Assembly (NCBI RefSeq): GCF_000802425.1
Contig: NZ_JRUD01000007.1
Span: 219,533-283,532 of the forward strand
Source of the DNA: Pseudomonas flexibilis
GTDB taxonomy: Bacteria > Pseudomonadota > Gammaproteobacteria > Pseudomonadales > Pseudomonadaceae
Reading direction: 5' to 3'
DNA length: 64,000 nucleotides
Notes under the pieces: generated by a model
What the model was told of the DNA's origin: nothing
What the model saw: only the letters and a program-made list of their open reading frames with translations
Databases searched by the model: none
In this document: positions 25,320 to 33,526 of the stretch, piece by piece
Layout of the letters: each line of letters starts with the position of its first letter
Numbering within the stretch: position 1 is the stretch's first letter
Translations under genes and position numbers: made by a program

Positions 25320-25963
25320 GCAAGCCTTATACGGAAGCCCATTTTTCTGCGCAAATTATTGAAGACCGTAACTGGCGCATCAAAGAGATATCGGACCTCA
25401 AAGCGGCGATCAGACGTGGCGACGAGGGCGTGCAGAGAGTTCTACTCAGAGCATTAATTGCCATCTGCTACGCTCATTGGGAAGGCTACATCAGGTTCTC
25501 TGCAAAGAAGTACTTAGAACATATCGCATTGAGAAAATTTCAGTATGGGGATCTCAACAGGCAATTTTTTCGGAACTACTTTCTGCCGCGACTGGCGGCT
25601 TTATCTACCACAAAAGCCAACATCGCAGACCGCTGCGACCTTGTTGATCAAATCCTGAACTCCGCAGACGTCCGTTTCACCCGTGTAAATGAGGACCTAA
25701 TCAACACAAAATCCAATCTTAATTTTGAAGTCTTAACCGATATTTGCCTGGTATGTGGGTTGTCTGCAGAGATTTTTGCCGAAAAATGTACGTTCATAGA
25801 CGTTATTCTCTTAAAGCGCCGAAATGCCATTGCTCATGGTGAAAGCACCTTAGTGGAGCTCAATGAGTTAGACGAGATAACGACTGAAACCATCGTCTTG
25901 ATGCGGACTTTCGGCGATGCGCTGGAGAACCACGTCGTCCTGCAAACTTACAAAGCGATATAG
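25316..25963 (+). CDS. HEPN-domain protein of the MAE_28990/MAE_18760 type
   Basis: The 215-residue protein has the HEPN RNase motif R-x4-H at Arg169-His174 (RRNAIAHGES) and the helix motif YAHWEGYIRFSAKKYLEH (52-69), both typical of the MAE_28990/MAE_18760 HEPN family. HEPN proteins of this kind are commonly RNA-cleaving toxins or abortive-infection effectors. The ATG overlaps the DUF262 stop by four bases, so the two proteins are translationally coupled and probably act together: DUF262 as sensor or regulator and HEPN as effector (inference). GC content is low for this chromosome. The gene ends next to a fragment of a yhhN gene. Confidence 0.82.
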   Translation: MSKPYTEAHFSAQIIEDRNWRIKEISDLKAAIRRGDEGVQRVLLRALIAICYAHWEGYIRFSAKKYLEHIALRKFQYGDLNRQFFRNYFLPRLAALSTTKANIADRCDLVDQILNSADVRFTRVNEDLINTKSNLNFEVLTDICLVCGLSAEIFAEKCTFIDVILLKRRNAIAHGESTLVELNELDEITTETIVLMRTFGDALENHVVLQTYKAI

Positions 25964-25993
25964 GTATTTTCCCAACCCACAATCCGTAAATGA

Positions 25994-26101
25994 ATACGCG
26001 AACGACTGGGCAAACTTGTAGGCCCCGATCAGCGAATCGGCAATCACGGCCAGCAACGCGCCGATCCATAGCAGGTCGGGCTTCTTCCACCGACAGGCCA
26101 T
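25994..26101 (-). pseudogene. Fragment of a second yhhN (lysoplasmalogenase) gene
   Basis: These 108 bases align with 26645-26755 inside the intact yhhN: nine mismatches in the first 90 bases, then a 3-base length difference. On the minus strand it reads MACRWKKPDLLWIGALLAV then IADSLIGAYKFAQSFAY, against MACRVEDKPGLLWLGAMLFV then IADSLIGVNKFAQPFAY in the intact gene. Homology stops abruptly at both edges. It is a remnant of a diverged allele, probably brought in by, or left behind by, recombination. Confidence 0.8.
26023..26048 (+). repeat. 26-bp direct repeat, left copy (candidate attachment-like site)
   Basis: The 26 bases beginning CCCCGATCAGCGAATCGGCA are identical to 26674-26699. The core CCGAT-CAGCGA-ATCGG is an inverted repeat. 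It lies within the yhhN fragment. Confidence 0.55.
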
Positions 26102-26103
26102 AA

Positions 26104-26563
26104 CAAAAAATGGGGACGGATTTATTTCCTATAGTTCCTTACCAAAAAAATACGAAAACATACAGCAGAAAAACAAAAAGGCCCATGAACCTTCTAAATA
26201 CCGGATCTGCATCCGGTAACACCCTACCAGGAGCGATATGAATCACACCTCCCGCGAGGAACGCATACACCCCCCCTAGCAAACCAAAGCTGGACCGCCA
26301 TAACCCCAAAGAAACTTCCCCAGTCGCCATAGAACTTAAAAGAATGCAAGACTGCCGCCATAACCAAAACAAGAAGAACGGCTTTTTTATTAACGGAAAG
26401 AAAATCAATCATCAGTGAAACACTTTTCCTTTGATTAATATTTAGATTAGGCGGTGTGACAATAGTGCCGCAATAGAAGATGCGGACTTAACAGCCATCA
26501 CAGCCCAAAAATTACACTCACAGTTAGAAATAGAGTTAACCACTCGGCAACCCCCCATCTCAT
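26104..26563. other. AT-rich tract between the yhhN fragment and intact yhhN
   Basis: Apart from the frameshifted ORF (26139-26412) no gene is supported. The left part has TGGGGACGGATTTATTT (26111-26127), a string I associate with REP-transposase-linked elements in gammaproteobacteria; that link is from memory and uncertain. The right part (26413-26563) shows nothing recognisable. Confidence 0.45.
26139..26412 (-). pseudogene. Small membrane-protein ORF broken by a frameshift in a 7-C run
   Basis: On the minus strand an ORF starts at 26412 (MIDFLSVNKKAVLLVLVMAA ...) and goes out of frame at the seven-C run 26270-26276. The next frame continues with a hydrophobic sequence (VYAFLAGGVIHIAPGRVLPD ... 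MGLFVFLLYVFVFFW) to 26139. Dropping one base of the run joins them into a 90-residue protein with about three membrane segments. I do not recognise the family. The homopolymer makes either a true frameshift or a sequencing error possible. AGGAAAAG lies about 11 bases before the start. Confidence 0.5.
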
Positions 26564-27205
26564 TCAACTCGCTATTTCCCTTATAACCCCTACCGCAATC
26601 AACACCTGCCCCGCAAAATAACAACTCACAATCACCGGAACTGCATACGCGAACGGCTGCGCAAACTTGTTGACCCCGATCAGCGAATCGGCAATCACGA
26701 ACAGCATCGCACCGAGCCATAGCAGCCCCGGTTTGTCCTCAACCCGGCAGGCCATCAGGGCCATGACATAGAGGCACAGCAGGTAGATGGCGACAGGCAG
26801 CTGGTAGGCCCCGGCGGCGGGGACCAGCCACACGGCGAGTAGCAGGCTGTAGAGAGTGACGGGCAGCATCCGCCAGCGTAGCCAGGGCTTGCCTTTAGCC
26901 AGCACGGCGAAGCCGGCGACGAAAGCGAGCTGGTTGATCAGAAAGGCGCCCAGCGCCTGGATGAAGAGTCCGTCCCGGTCGCCGTAGTCGAGGAACAAGT
27001 CGCCAGCCGCTGCGGCAACAAAGCCCGCCCCCAGAAAGAAACCCGACTTGCCAGGATGGGCGCGCCAGGCAAGCACAGCGAAGATCAGCATGGGGATGGG
27101 CTTGAGCAGCCAGCTGAAGGGATAGGGTTTGAAGGGCAGCAGGACGAGGTAGATCAGCCCCAGTGCAACGGCCACGACAAAACAGCGGCGCTCGAAGGCG
27201 GACAT
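26564..27205 (-). CDS. yhhN: Lysoplasmalogenase-family (YhhN) membrane protein
   Basis: The 213-residue protein belongs to the YhhN/TMEM86 family of integral membrane proteins, some of which hydrolyse the vinyl-ether bond of lysoplasmalogens. It has about eight hydrophobic segments. Family motifs visible are FVAAAAGDLFLDYGDRDGLF (conserved GD...LD) and FVIADSLIGVNKF (conserved DSxxxxNKF). Start MSAFERRCFVVAVALGLIYL at 27205. The last 25 or so codons are noticeably AT-richer than the rest, at the edge of the insert, but the protein end (VSCYFAGQVLIAVGV) still looks native. A diverged fragment of a second copy lies at 25994-26101. Confidence 0.87.
   Translation of the reverse strand: MSAFERRCFVVAVALGLIYLVLLPFKPYPFSWLLKPIPMLIFAVLAWRAHPGKSGFFLGAGFVAAAAGDLFLDYGDRDGLFIQALGAFLINQLAFVAGFAVLAKGKPWLRWRMLPVTLYSLLLAVWLVPAAGAYQLPVAIYLLCLYVMALMACRVEDKPGLLWLGAMLFVIADSLIGVNKFAQPFAYAVPVIVSCYFAGQVLIAVGVIREIAS
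26674..26699 (+). repeat. 26-bp direct repeat, right copy
   Basis: Identical to 26023-26048, in the same orientation, 651 bases apart, inside the intact yhhN. The pair encloses the frameshifted small ORF and the AT-rich tract. Confidence 0.55.
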
Positions 27206-27320
27206 GGTGGCTCCGGTGTTGTTCTTGTTGTGGGCGCAGACTCTCGTGTCGTGCGCAGCCCGTCAAGACAACCGCCGGCAGCTCCGGCCTGGCGAACCGG
27301 CGTTGCCGGCTCGGCCATCA

Positions 27321-28682
27321 TCAACCCGCCGGAAAGATCAGGCTGAACCGTGTCCCGTCCGTATCACTGCGCACCTCTACCCGCCCGCCATGGGCCTGCA
27401 TGATGGAGCGCACGATGGCCAGGCCCAGGCCGCCGGAGTCACCGGGCTGGTTGCGGGAGGGGTCGCAGCGGTAGAAGCGCTCGAACAGGTGCGGCAGGTG
27501 CTGGGGTGCAATCGGCTCGCCCTGGTTGTCGACGTGCAGGGTTAGCGCGCCGTTCTCACGGCTGCTGCTGATGACCACCGGCGTGTCGGCGGCCGCGTAG
27601 CGTAGGGCGTTGGCGATGAGGTTGGCCAGAGCGCGGCGCACCAGTTGCGGGTCGGCATGCAGTTCGCCGGCGGCCTGGTTGATCAGTTGGATGCCGCGCT
27701 CCTCGCCCATGCCTTCGAAGTAGTCGCAGAGCTGCGCGGCCAGCAGCTGCAGGTCGATGGCCTCGCGCTGGAGCGCCCCCTTGGACTGCTCGGTGCGCGC
27801 AAGGAACAGCATGCTGTCGATCATCCGCGCCAGGCGTTCGTATTCCTCCTGATTGGATGCCAGCAGGTTCTGGTATTCCTCCGCCGAGCGCACGCGGCCC
27901 AGCGCCTGCTGGGTCTGCCCCATGAGGTTGCTGAGTGGCGTGCGCATTTCATGGGCGAGGTCTTCGGAGAAGCGCGACAGCTGGGCGAAACCGGCTTCCA
28001 GGCGCGACAGCATCTGGTTGAGCGCCTGGCTGAGGGCGCTCAGTTCGCTCAGCTCCCTGAATTCGTCCAGCCGCAGGTGCAGATGCTGCACATCGATGGC
28101 GGCGGCGCGCGCGGCCAGCTGGCGCACGGGGCGCAGGCCGTGCTGGCTGACCAGCCAGCCCAGTACGAAGGCCAGCGCGGCGCCAAAGGACAGGGCGATC
28201 CACAGCTTGAGGCGATAGGCGCCGAGCATGTTTTCACGCTCGCTCAGCCGCTTGCCGGCGATCATGGTCAGGCGACGATCGCCACGGGTCACATCCAGCC
28301 AGGCCACGCGCAGCTCGCTGTCCGGCACGTCGCCCAGGCGCGCCTCCGGGGCGGGCGGCAACGCCGGCACCGGCACGCCGGTGGGGTTGATGCCGATCAG
28401 CAGCTCGCCGCGGGCGTTGATGATCCACAGCAGGTTGTCGCGATTGCCCAGCATGTTCTCGTAGAGATGCGGCTGGCTGCGCAGCGCCTCGATGCTGTCG
28501 CTGTCGTCGATCAGCGCGTGCATGCGCTGCAGGCGGCCGAGCAGTGCCTGGTCGTCGCGCCAGGCCACTTCGCGCTGCAGGGACTGGTAGAGGTAGAAGC
28601 CGATCACGCCCAGCAGCAGCACGCTGGCCAGGGCGAACATCAGCGCCAGGCGCAGGCTCAGGGAGCGGGGCCACAGCGTCAT
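27321..28682 (-). CDS. Heavy-metal-type sensor histidine kinase (CusS/HprS-like)
   Basis: The 453-residue inner-membrane kinase has an N-terminal helix ([20 protein letters not shown]), a periplasmic sensor domain (about 35-160), a second helix (about 165-190), HAMP, the HisKA phospho-acceptor motif [19 protein letters not shown] and a HATPase domain ending with [20 protein letters not shown]. This is the layout of CusS/CopS/HprS kinases, which sense copper, silver or reactive oxygen and chlorine species. Its ATG overlaps the response-regulator stop by four bases. The divergent GlcG-like and uraH genes recall the E. coli hprRS-hiuH arrangement, which favours an HprS-like assignment over a pure copper sensor. 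Confidence 0.9.
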   Translation of the reverse strand: MTLWPRSLSLRLALMFALASVLLLGVIGFYLYQSLQREVAWRDDQALLGRLQRMHALIDDSDSIEALRSQPHLYENMLGNRDNLLWIINARGELLIGINPTGVPVPALPPAPEARLGDVPDSELRVAWLDVTRGDRRLTMIAGKRLSERENMLGAYRLKLWIALSFGAALAFVLGWLVSQHGLRPVRQLAARAAAIDVQHLHLRLDEFRELSELSALSQALNQMLSRLEAGFAQLSRFSEDLAHEMRTPLSNLMGQTQQALGRVRSAEEYQNLLASNQEEYERLARMIDSMLFLARTEQSKGALQREAIDLQLLAAQLCDYFEGMGEERGIQLINQAAGELHADPQLVRRALANLIANALRYAAADTPVVISSSRENGALTLHVDNQGEPIAPQHLPHLFERFYRCDPSRNQPGDSGGLGLAIVRSIMQAHGGRVEVRSDTDGTRFSLIFPAG

Positions 28683-29350
28683 ACCGGCACGTCCAGCATG
28701 TAGCCGATGCCCCGCACCGTGTGAATCAGTTTGAGCGGATAAGGGTCGTCGACCTTGGCGCGCAGGCGGCGGATGGCCACGTCCACCACGTTGGTGTCGC
28801 TGTCGAAGTTCATGTGCCAGACATGCGAGGCGATCTGCGCCCGCGACAGCACCTCGCCCTCGCGGCTGAGCAACAGGTGCAGCAGTGCGAATTCCTTGTT
28901 GGTGAGCAGGATGCGCTCGCCGTTGCGGGTGACCTTGCGGCGCAGGACATCCATGTGCAGGTCGGCGGCCTGGAACTGGTCGAGCTCGCGGGGCGGCCCG
29001 CGACGCAGCAGGGAACGTACCCGCGCCAGCAGTTCGGTGTAGGAGAACGGCTTGATCAGGTAATCATCGGCGCCCAGCTCCAGGCCCTTCACCCGGTCTT
29101 CCACGGCATCGCGCGCGGTGAGGAACAGCACCGGGGTCTGCTGCTTGCGGCGGATGATCTGCAGCAACTGCCAGCCATCCAGGCCGGGCAGCATGACATC
29201 GAGAATGATCAGGTCGAACTCGAATTCCTGGGCCAGGTGCTGGCCGTCCAGGCCATTGAGCGCCACGTCCACGTGGTAGCCGGACTCGCTCAGCCCCTTG
29301 CGCAGGTAATCCGCGGTCTTTACCTCGTCTTCCACCACCAGAATACGCAT
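28679..29350 (-). CDS. OmpR-family response regulator (CusR/CopR/HprR-like)
   Basis: The 223-residue regulator has a receiver domain with the phospho-acceptor Asp51 in [15 protein letters not shown] and a C-terminal winged helix (about 125-220, with [20 protein letters not shown]). That recognition region is characteristic of heavy-metal response regulators of the CusR/CopR/HprR group. The ATG at 29350 has AGGAGG six bases upstream; a GTG at 29356 would sit directly on that site, so the shorter form is preferred. It is the first gene of the rr-hk operon and divergent from the GlcG-like gene. Confidence 0.93.
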   Translation of the reverse strand: MRILVVEDEVKTADYLRKGLSESGYHVDVALNGLDGQHLAQEFEFDLIILDVMLPGLDGWQLLQIIRRKQQTPVLFLTARDAVEDRVKGLELGADDYLIKPFSYTELLARVRSLLRRGPPRELDQFQAADLHMDVLRRKVTRNGERILLTNKEFALLHLLLSREGEVLSRAQIASHVWHMNFDSDTNVVDVAIRRLRAKVDDPYPLKLIHTVRGIGYMLDVPV

Positions 29351-29401
29351 CGTCACCCTCCTGCTCAGGCGCGCAGCCTAAACAGATCCGCGCCGCAGGC
29401 C

Positions 29402-29420
29402 CATTACAAATCCGTAATTG
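29402..29420. promoter_or_regulatory. CusR/HprR-type operator
   Basis: CATTACAAATCCGTAATTG matches CATTAC-N6-GTAATG, the box known for E. coli HprR/CusR (CATTACAAAATTGTAATG), in all but one base of the two arms. It lies between the response regulator and the GlcG-like gene, so it could control both directions. Confidence 0.65.
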
Positions 29421-29498
29421 GCGCGCAATGCGTCTGTGCGCAGGACCCGGGCACCATGGCCGGCATCTGCTCAACCGAGCCTTAACCGGGAGACCCGC

Positions 29499-29999
29499 AT
29501 GTTGATTCGTAGTGCCACCCTGTCACTGATTGCCCTGGCCGTGGGCTCGACCGCCGCCTGGGCCGCCCCCAAGGATGTCGCGCAGCGCCCCGATGTCACC
29601 CTGGCGCTGGCCAATGCCCTGCTGACCGAAACCCTGGCCGTCTGCAAGGCCGAAGGCCGCAACGCCGTGGCGGCGGTGGTCGACCGCGGCGGCAACCTGG
29701 TTGCCGTGCAGCGGGCTGACAACGTCGGCCCGCACAACACCCTCGCCGCGCAGCGCAAGGCCTACACCGCGCTGTCCACCAAGACCCCGACCCGGATGCT
29801 GGCCGAGGGCGCGCGCAAGAACCCGGACGCCGCCAACCTCAACACCCTCAACGAGCTTCTGCTGCTGGGCGGCGGTGTGCCGCTGAAAGTGGGCAACGAC
29901 GTGATCGGCGCCATCGGTGTGGCCGGCGCCGGCGGTGCGGACATGGATGAGGCCTGTGCCAACAAGGCCATCTCGAAAGTACTGACCCAAACCCTCTGA
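29499..29999 (+). CDS. Exported GlcG/HbpS-family protein
   Basis: The 166-residue protein has a signal peptide (MLIRSATLSLIALAVGSTAAWA, cleavage after AWA) and a GlcG/HbpS (DUF336) domain: VAAVVDRGGNLVAVQRADN, AQRKAYTALSTKTPT, GGGVPLKVGNDVIGAIGVAG. Members bind heme or corrinoids (HbpS) or occur as small accessory subunits. Location is probably periplasmic. The ATG follows GGGAG. It is 14 bases ahead of uraH and shares a promoter region with the divergent two-component system, so expression under stress or metal signals is likely. Substrate unknown. Confidence 0.85.
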   Translation: MLIRSATLSLIALAVGSTAAWAAPKDVAQRPDVTLALANALLTETLAVCKAEGRNAVAAVVDRGGNLVAVQRADNVGPHNTLAAQRKAYTALSTKTPTRMLAEGARKNPDAANLNTLNELLLLGGGVPLKVGNDVIGAIGVAGAGGADMDEACANKAISKVLTQTL

Positions 30000-30013
30000 C
30001 CTGGAGTTACCCG

Positions 30014-30424
30014 ATGAATATGCTGAAAACCCTGTGTGCCGGTGCCGTCCTGAGCAGCCTGACCAGCGTCGCGCTGGCCGCCGGCAACCCGCTGAGCGTG
30101 CACGTCCTGAACCTGGAGAACGGCCTGCCGTCGCCTGACGTGAACGTGACCCTGGAAAAGCAGGACGGCAAGAACTGGAAGCTGCTCAACCAGGGCGACA
30201 CCAACGAACAGGGCCGCATTCCTGCCCTGTTCCCGGAAGGCAAGTCGCTGGAAAAAGGCACCTACCGCGTTACTTTCAAGACCGGCGAGTGGTTCAAGGA
30301 GCACCAGACCGCCACCTTCTTCCCGGAAGTCCCGGTGATTTTCGAAGTGGACGGCACCGTGCCCCATTACCACATTCCGCTGCTGCTGAGCCCCTACGGT
30401 TTCTCCACCTACCGGGGCAACTGA
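30014..30424 (+). CDS. uraH: Periplasmic 5-hydroxyisourate hydrolase (transthyretin-like)
   Basis: The 136-residue protein has a signal peptide (MNMLKTLCAGAVLSSLTSVALAA) and a transthyretin-like domain (about 24-136). Residues of the hydrolase active site are visible: His in LSVHVLNLENGLPS, Arg in NEQGRIPAL, His in VPHYHIPLLLSPYGFSTYRG. The usual C-terminal tetrapeptide of the family, YRGS, reads YRGN here, an uncommon ending. The enzyme opens the ring of 5-hydroxyisourate in urate breakdown; no urate oxidase or OHCU decarboxylase is nearby. Its periplasmic form beside a CusR/HprR-like system resembles E. coli HiuH (YedX). Confidence 0.9.
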   Translation: MNMLKTLCAGAVLSSLTSVALAAGNPLSVHVLNLENGLPSPDVNVTLEKQDGKNWKLLNQGDTNEQGRIPALFPEGKSLEKGTYRVTFKTGEWFKEHQTATFFPEVPVIFEVDGTVPHYHIPLLLSPYGFSTYRGN

Positions 30425-30612
30425 TTCGCGGCGGCTGAACTCCGAGCCGCGGCGTAGCGGGTGTCAACGGGCCGGGTCGTCCCCCCCGAACCGTGCCCGG
30501 TGACACCCATCCCAGCGAGGCATTCCGGCGAGTCCATGGGTAGCCCCCCTGCCCCGACTCATCACTGGAATGCCTCCATCTCATTTCGTCAGGCTGCGCG
30601 CAGGCGTCCGTG

Positions 30613-31320
30613 TCAGGCCTGGCGGACCTGCCGCTCCAGCTCGGCCTTGAGGGCCGGATCGAGCCTCAGTTGCCTGGCCAGCTCGTCGAGGTAGGCGCGC
30701 TCCATGAAGTGCTCCTCGTCCACCATCAGGACGCTGGCCAGGTACATCTCGCTGGCCATTTCCGGCGTACGGGCGGCACGGGCGACATCGGCCGGGTCGA
30801 GCGGCTGGTTCAGCTCGGCGTGCAGCCAGCGCTGCAGCTCGGGGTCGTTGTCCAGTTTGGCGAACTCACCTTCGATCAGCGCCGTCTCGCGTTCGTCCAC
30901 ATGCCCGTCTGCCTTGGCCGCCGCCACCAGGGCCTTGAGGATCGCCTGGCTGTGTTGTTCAGCCTGGGCCGGCGGCAGCCGGTCGAGGGTCTGCGGCTCG
31001 CGCTGCTGCGCCGCGCCCTGCTGAGCCTGCCAGTTGCCATAGGCCTTGTAGGCCAGCACCCCGAGCGCCGCCAGGCCGCCATAGGTCAGGGCCTTGCCGC
31101 CCAGCTTGCGCGCCTTCTTGTTGCCCAGCAGCAGGGCCATCGCGCCGCCAGCCAGGGCGCCGCCACCGGCGCCGGACAGCAGGCCGCCCAAGCCGTTGTT
31201 TGCGCCCGTGCTACCGGACAGCCCGCCGATTGCCGGTTTGCCGGTGAGGCTACCGCCCTGCTTCTGCAGCAGTTCCTGACCGGATTTGAGCAACTGGTCG
31301 AGTAAACCTCGGGTGTTCAT
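30613..31320 (-). CDS. DUF533/TerB-like membrane protein (YebE family)
   Basis: The 235-residue protein starts MNTRGLLDQLLKSGQELLQK. A Gly-rich region and hydrophobic segment follow (GAGGGALAGGAMALLLG; GLAALGVLAYKAYGNW), then a TerB-like helical domain (about 130-235, ALVAAAKADGHVDERETALI with acidic metal-binding-like residues). The DUF533/YebE family is associated with the inner membrane and envelope stress in enteric bacteria; the exact role is unknown. The start at 31320 is the conserved one; the frame is open upstream through the sirtuin gene without meaning. The 188-base gap to uraH holds only a weak GC-rich hairpin. Confidence 0.85.
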   Translation of the reverse strand: MNTRGLLDQLLKSGQELLQKQGGSLTGKPAIGGLSGSTGANNGLGGLLSGAGGGALAGGAMALLLGNKKARKLGGKALTYGGLAALGVLAYKAYGNWQAQQGAAQQREPQTLDRLPPAQAEQHSQAILKALVAAAKADGHVDERETALIEGEFAKLDNDPELQRWLHAELNQPLDPADVARAARTPEMASEMYLASVLMVDEEHFMERAYLDELARQLRLDPALKAELERQVRQA

Positions 31321-31418
31321 CGCGCGTCCTCCGAAGAAAATGGCAGTCAGAGTAAAGCCTGAGCGCCACCGCGACGTGGTGCATTTGCGTCCGGATATTG
31401 CGTTCGAGCGGCTGTTAT

Positions 31419-32177
31419 TCAGCGGGCATCCAGCTGGCCCAGCAGCTCGGGCAGCACCACCCCCGCCGCACCGACGAGCGAGAATTCCCGCGCACCGCCC
31501 TGACCGGAGGGCTGCGGGTTGATGTGCGCGACGGTCGCGCCAGCCTGCAGCGCCAGCAGCGGAATCGACGCCGCCGGTTGCACCACGCCGGAGGTGCCGA
31601 TCGATAGCAGTACATCGCATTCTCCGGCCGCCTTGAAGGCAGCCCGCAAGGCGGCCTCCGGCAGCGCCTCGCCAAACCAGACCACGCCGGGGCGCACCTT
31701 GCCGTTGCAGTGCTGGCAGCGCGGTGGCTCCAGGCGGCGGCCTTCGGCGGGCTCCTCGGGCGTTGCGGTGAGGGCGTGGGGACGGGCACAGGCAAAGCAG
31801 CGCGTCGCATGCAGGCTGCCGTGCAGGTGGATGACGTCGCGACTGCCGGCACGCTCGTGCAGGTCGTCGACGTTCTGGGTGATCAGCGTCAGCTTCGGCA
31901 CCCGCTCGGCCAGCGCGGCGATGGCGCGGTGCGCCGGGTTGGGCTGGGCCTGCAGCACCTTCATGCGGCGCCATTCGTACCAGCCCCAGACCAGCGCCGG
32001 ATCACGCCGGAAGGCCGAAGGCGTGGCCAGCTCGGCGGGATCGAAGCGTTCCCACAGGCCGCTCAGGGCATCGCGGAAGGTGGGAATGCCGCTCTCGGCG
32101 GACACCCCGGCGCCGGTGAACACCACCAGGTGGCGGGCCTTGCGCAGGGCGGTGGAAAGCGCATCAGGGATCAGCAT
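31419..32177 (-). CDS. cobB: Sirtuin-type NAD-dependent protein deacylase
   Basis: The 252-residue class III-like sirtuin removes acyl groups from protein lysines using NAD. Motifs: FTGAGVSAESGIPTFRD (20-36), TQNVDDLHERAG (100-111), HLHGS with catalytic His119, zinc cysteines C127/C130 and the CQHC pair, and SIGTSGVVQPAA. Tyr67 and Arg70 (WYEWRR) are the YxxR pair that in SIRT5 and CobB binds succinyl or malonyl chains, so desuccinylase activity is likely in addition to deacetylation. Start ATG at 32177. It is divergent from the BaiN-like gene. Confidence 0.92.
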   Translation of the reverse strand: MLIPDALSTALRKARHLVVFTGAGVSAESGIPTFRDALSGLWERFDPAELATPSAFRRDPALVWGWYEWRRMKVLQAQPNPAHRAIAALAERVPKLTLITQNVDDLHERAGSRDVIHLHGSLHATRCFACARPHALTATPEEPAEGRRLEPPRCQHCNGKVRPGVVWFGEALPEAALRAAFKAAGECDVLLSIGTSGVVQPAASIPLLALQAGATVAHINPQPSGQGGAREFSLVGAAGVVLPELLGQLDAR

Positions 32178-32322
32178 GTCAGGCTCCGGGCGGCCAACGG
32201 ATCGCCGGGATTATCCATGGAGCGCGCGGCCTGTGTCTCACCGGTCAGGACGCGTCGTGGCGCCTGGACGGCGTGGCATAATGCGCGCCGCTTGTTTGGC
32301 AGGTCATTTCAGTAGGGCAACG

Positions 32323-33516
32323 ATGCTGCAGAAGTTCGAAGTTATTGTCATCGGTGCCGGAGCGGCCGGTCTGATGTGCGCGGCCAACGCAGCCGCGCGT
32401 GGGCGCCAGGTGCTGGTGCTGGACCACGCCAACAAGGCCGGCAAGAAAATCCTCATGTCGGGCGGTGGCCGGTGCAACTTCACCAACTACTTTATTGCGC
32501 CCGACAAATACCTCAGCCATAACCCGCACTTCTGCAAATCGGCATTGAAGCGTTACACCCAGTGGGACTTCATCGCCCTGGTGGAACGCAACGGCATTGC
32601 CTACCACGAGAAGAAAGACGGCCAGCTGTTCTGCGACCACAAGGCCTCCGACATCCTCAACATGCTGCTGAGCGAATGCGAGCAGTACGGCGTGCAGATT
32701 CGCCTGGACACCGAGGTGACCCGCATCGAGTCCAGCAGCACGGCAGGCTGCCGTTTCCAGTTGCGCGCCGCCGGCCAGCAGCTGGGCTGCGAATCCCTGG
32801 TGATTGCCACCGGCGGCCCGTCGATTCCGACCCTGGGCGCCAGTGGCTTTGGCTATGAGCTCGCCCGTCAGTTCGGGCTGCCGGTGTACCCCACTCGCGC
32901 CGGCCTGGTGCCATTCACCATTACCGATCAGCACAAGGCGCTGTGCAGCGCGTTGAGCGGCACGGCGCTGCGGGTGGACGTCAGCGTGCCGGGCAAGAGC
33001 TTCACCGACGACATGCTGTTCACCCATCGCGGCTTGAGCGGTCCGGCGATGTTGCAGATTTCGTCGTACTGGGAAGAAGGCGATGCGCTGACCATCAACC
33101 TGCTGCCCGACCAGGATCTGGCCCAGAGCCTGCGCCAGGCACAGCATCAGCGGCCCAAGGTGCTGCTGCGCAACTGGCTGGCGGAGCTGACGACCCAGAA
33201 ATTCGCCGAACATTGGCTGGCGTCGATGCCCTGGACCAATCACACCCTGGCGCAACTGAACGGCGCGGACATGGATGCCTTTGCCCAGGGCTTGCACGAG
33301 TGGGTGGTCAAGCCGTCCGGCACGGAAGGCTATCGCACCGCCGAGGTAGCCCTGGGCGGGGTGGATACCGATGTGCTGTCATCCAAGTCGATGGAGTGCA
33401 AGACGCTGCCGGGGCTGTTCTTCATCGGCGAAGTGGTCGACGTGACCGGCCATCTGGGCGGATTCAACTTCCAGTGGGCGTGGTCCAGCGCGGTGGCGGC
33501 GGCGGAGTTTGTCTGA
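32323..33516 (+). CDS. HI0933/BaiN-family FAD-dependent oxidoreductase
   Basis: The 397-residue flavoprotein starts MLQKFEVIVIGAGAAGLMCA, a dinucleotide-binding GxGxxG motif, followed by GKKILMSGGGRCNFTN, the signature of the HI0933/YhiN/BaiN group, and ends with GEVVDVTGHLGGFNFQWAWS. These proteins bind FAD and resemble flavin-dependent reductases; the physiological substrate in Pseudomonas is unknown (some are annotated aminoacetone oxidase). I chose the ATG at 32323 since it directly precedes the FAD fold. The gene is followed by a REP-like repeat and then dusA. Confidence 0.88.
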   Translation: MLQKFEVIVIGAGAAGLMCAANAAARGRQVLVLDHANKAGKKILMSGGGRCNFTNYFIAPDKYLSHNPHFCKSALKRYTQWDFIALVERNGIAYHEKKDGQLFCDHKASDILNMLLSECEQYGVQIRLDTEVTRIESSSTAGCRFQLRAAGQQLGCESLVIATGGPSIPTLGASGFGYELARQFGLPVYPTRAGLVPFTITDQHKALCSALSGTALRVDVSVPGKSFTDDMLFTHRGLSGPAMLQISSYWEEGDALTINLLPDQDLAQSLRQAQHQRPKVLLRNWLAELTTQKFAEHWLASMPWTNHTLAQLNGADMDAFAQGLHEWVVKPSGTEGYRTAEVALGGVDTDVLSSKSMECKTLPGLFFIGEVVDVTGHLGGFNFQWAWSSAVAAAEFV

Positions 33517-33526
33517 GGGAGCGCGA

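Noticed and set aside
26442..26720. 92-codon minus-strand ORF overlapping the 3' part of yhhN
   Set aside because: It is out of frame with yhhN, includes part of the AT-rich tract and shows no conserved pattern.
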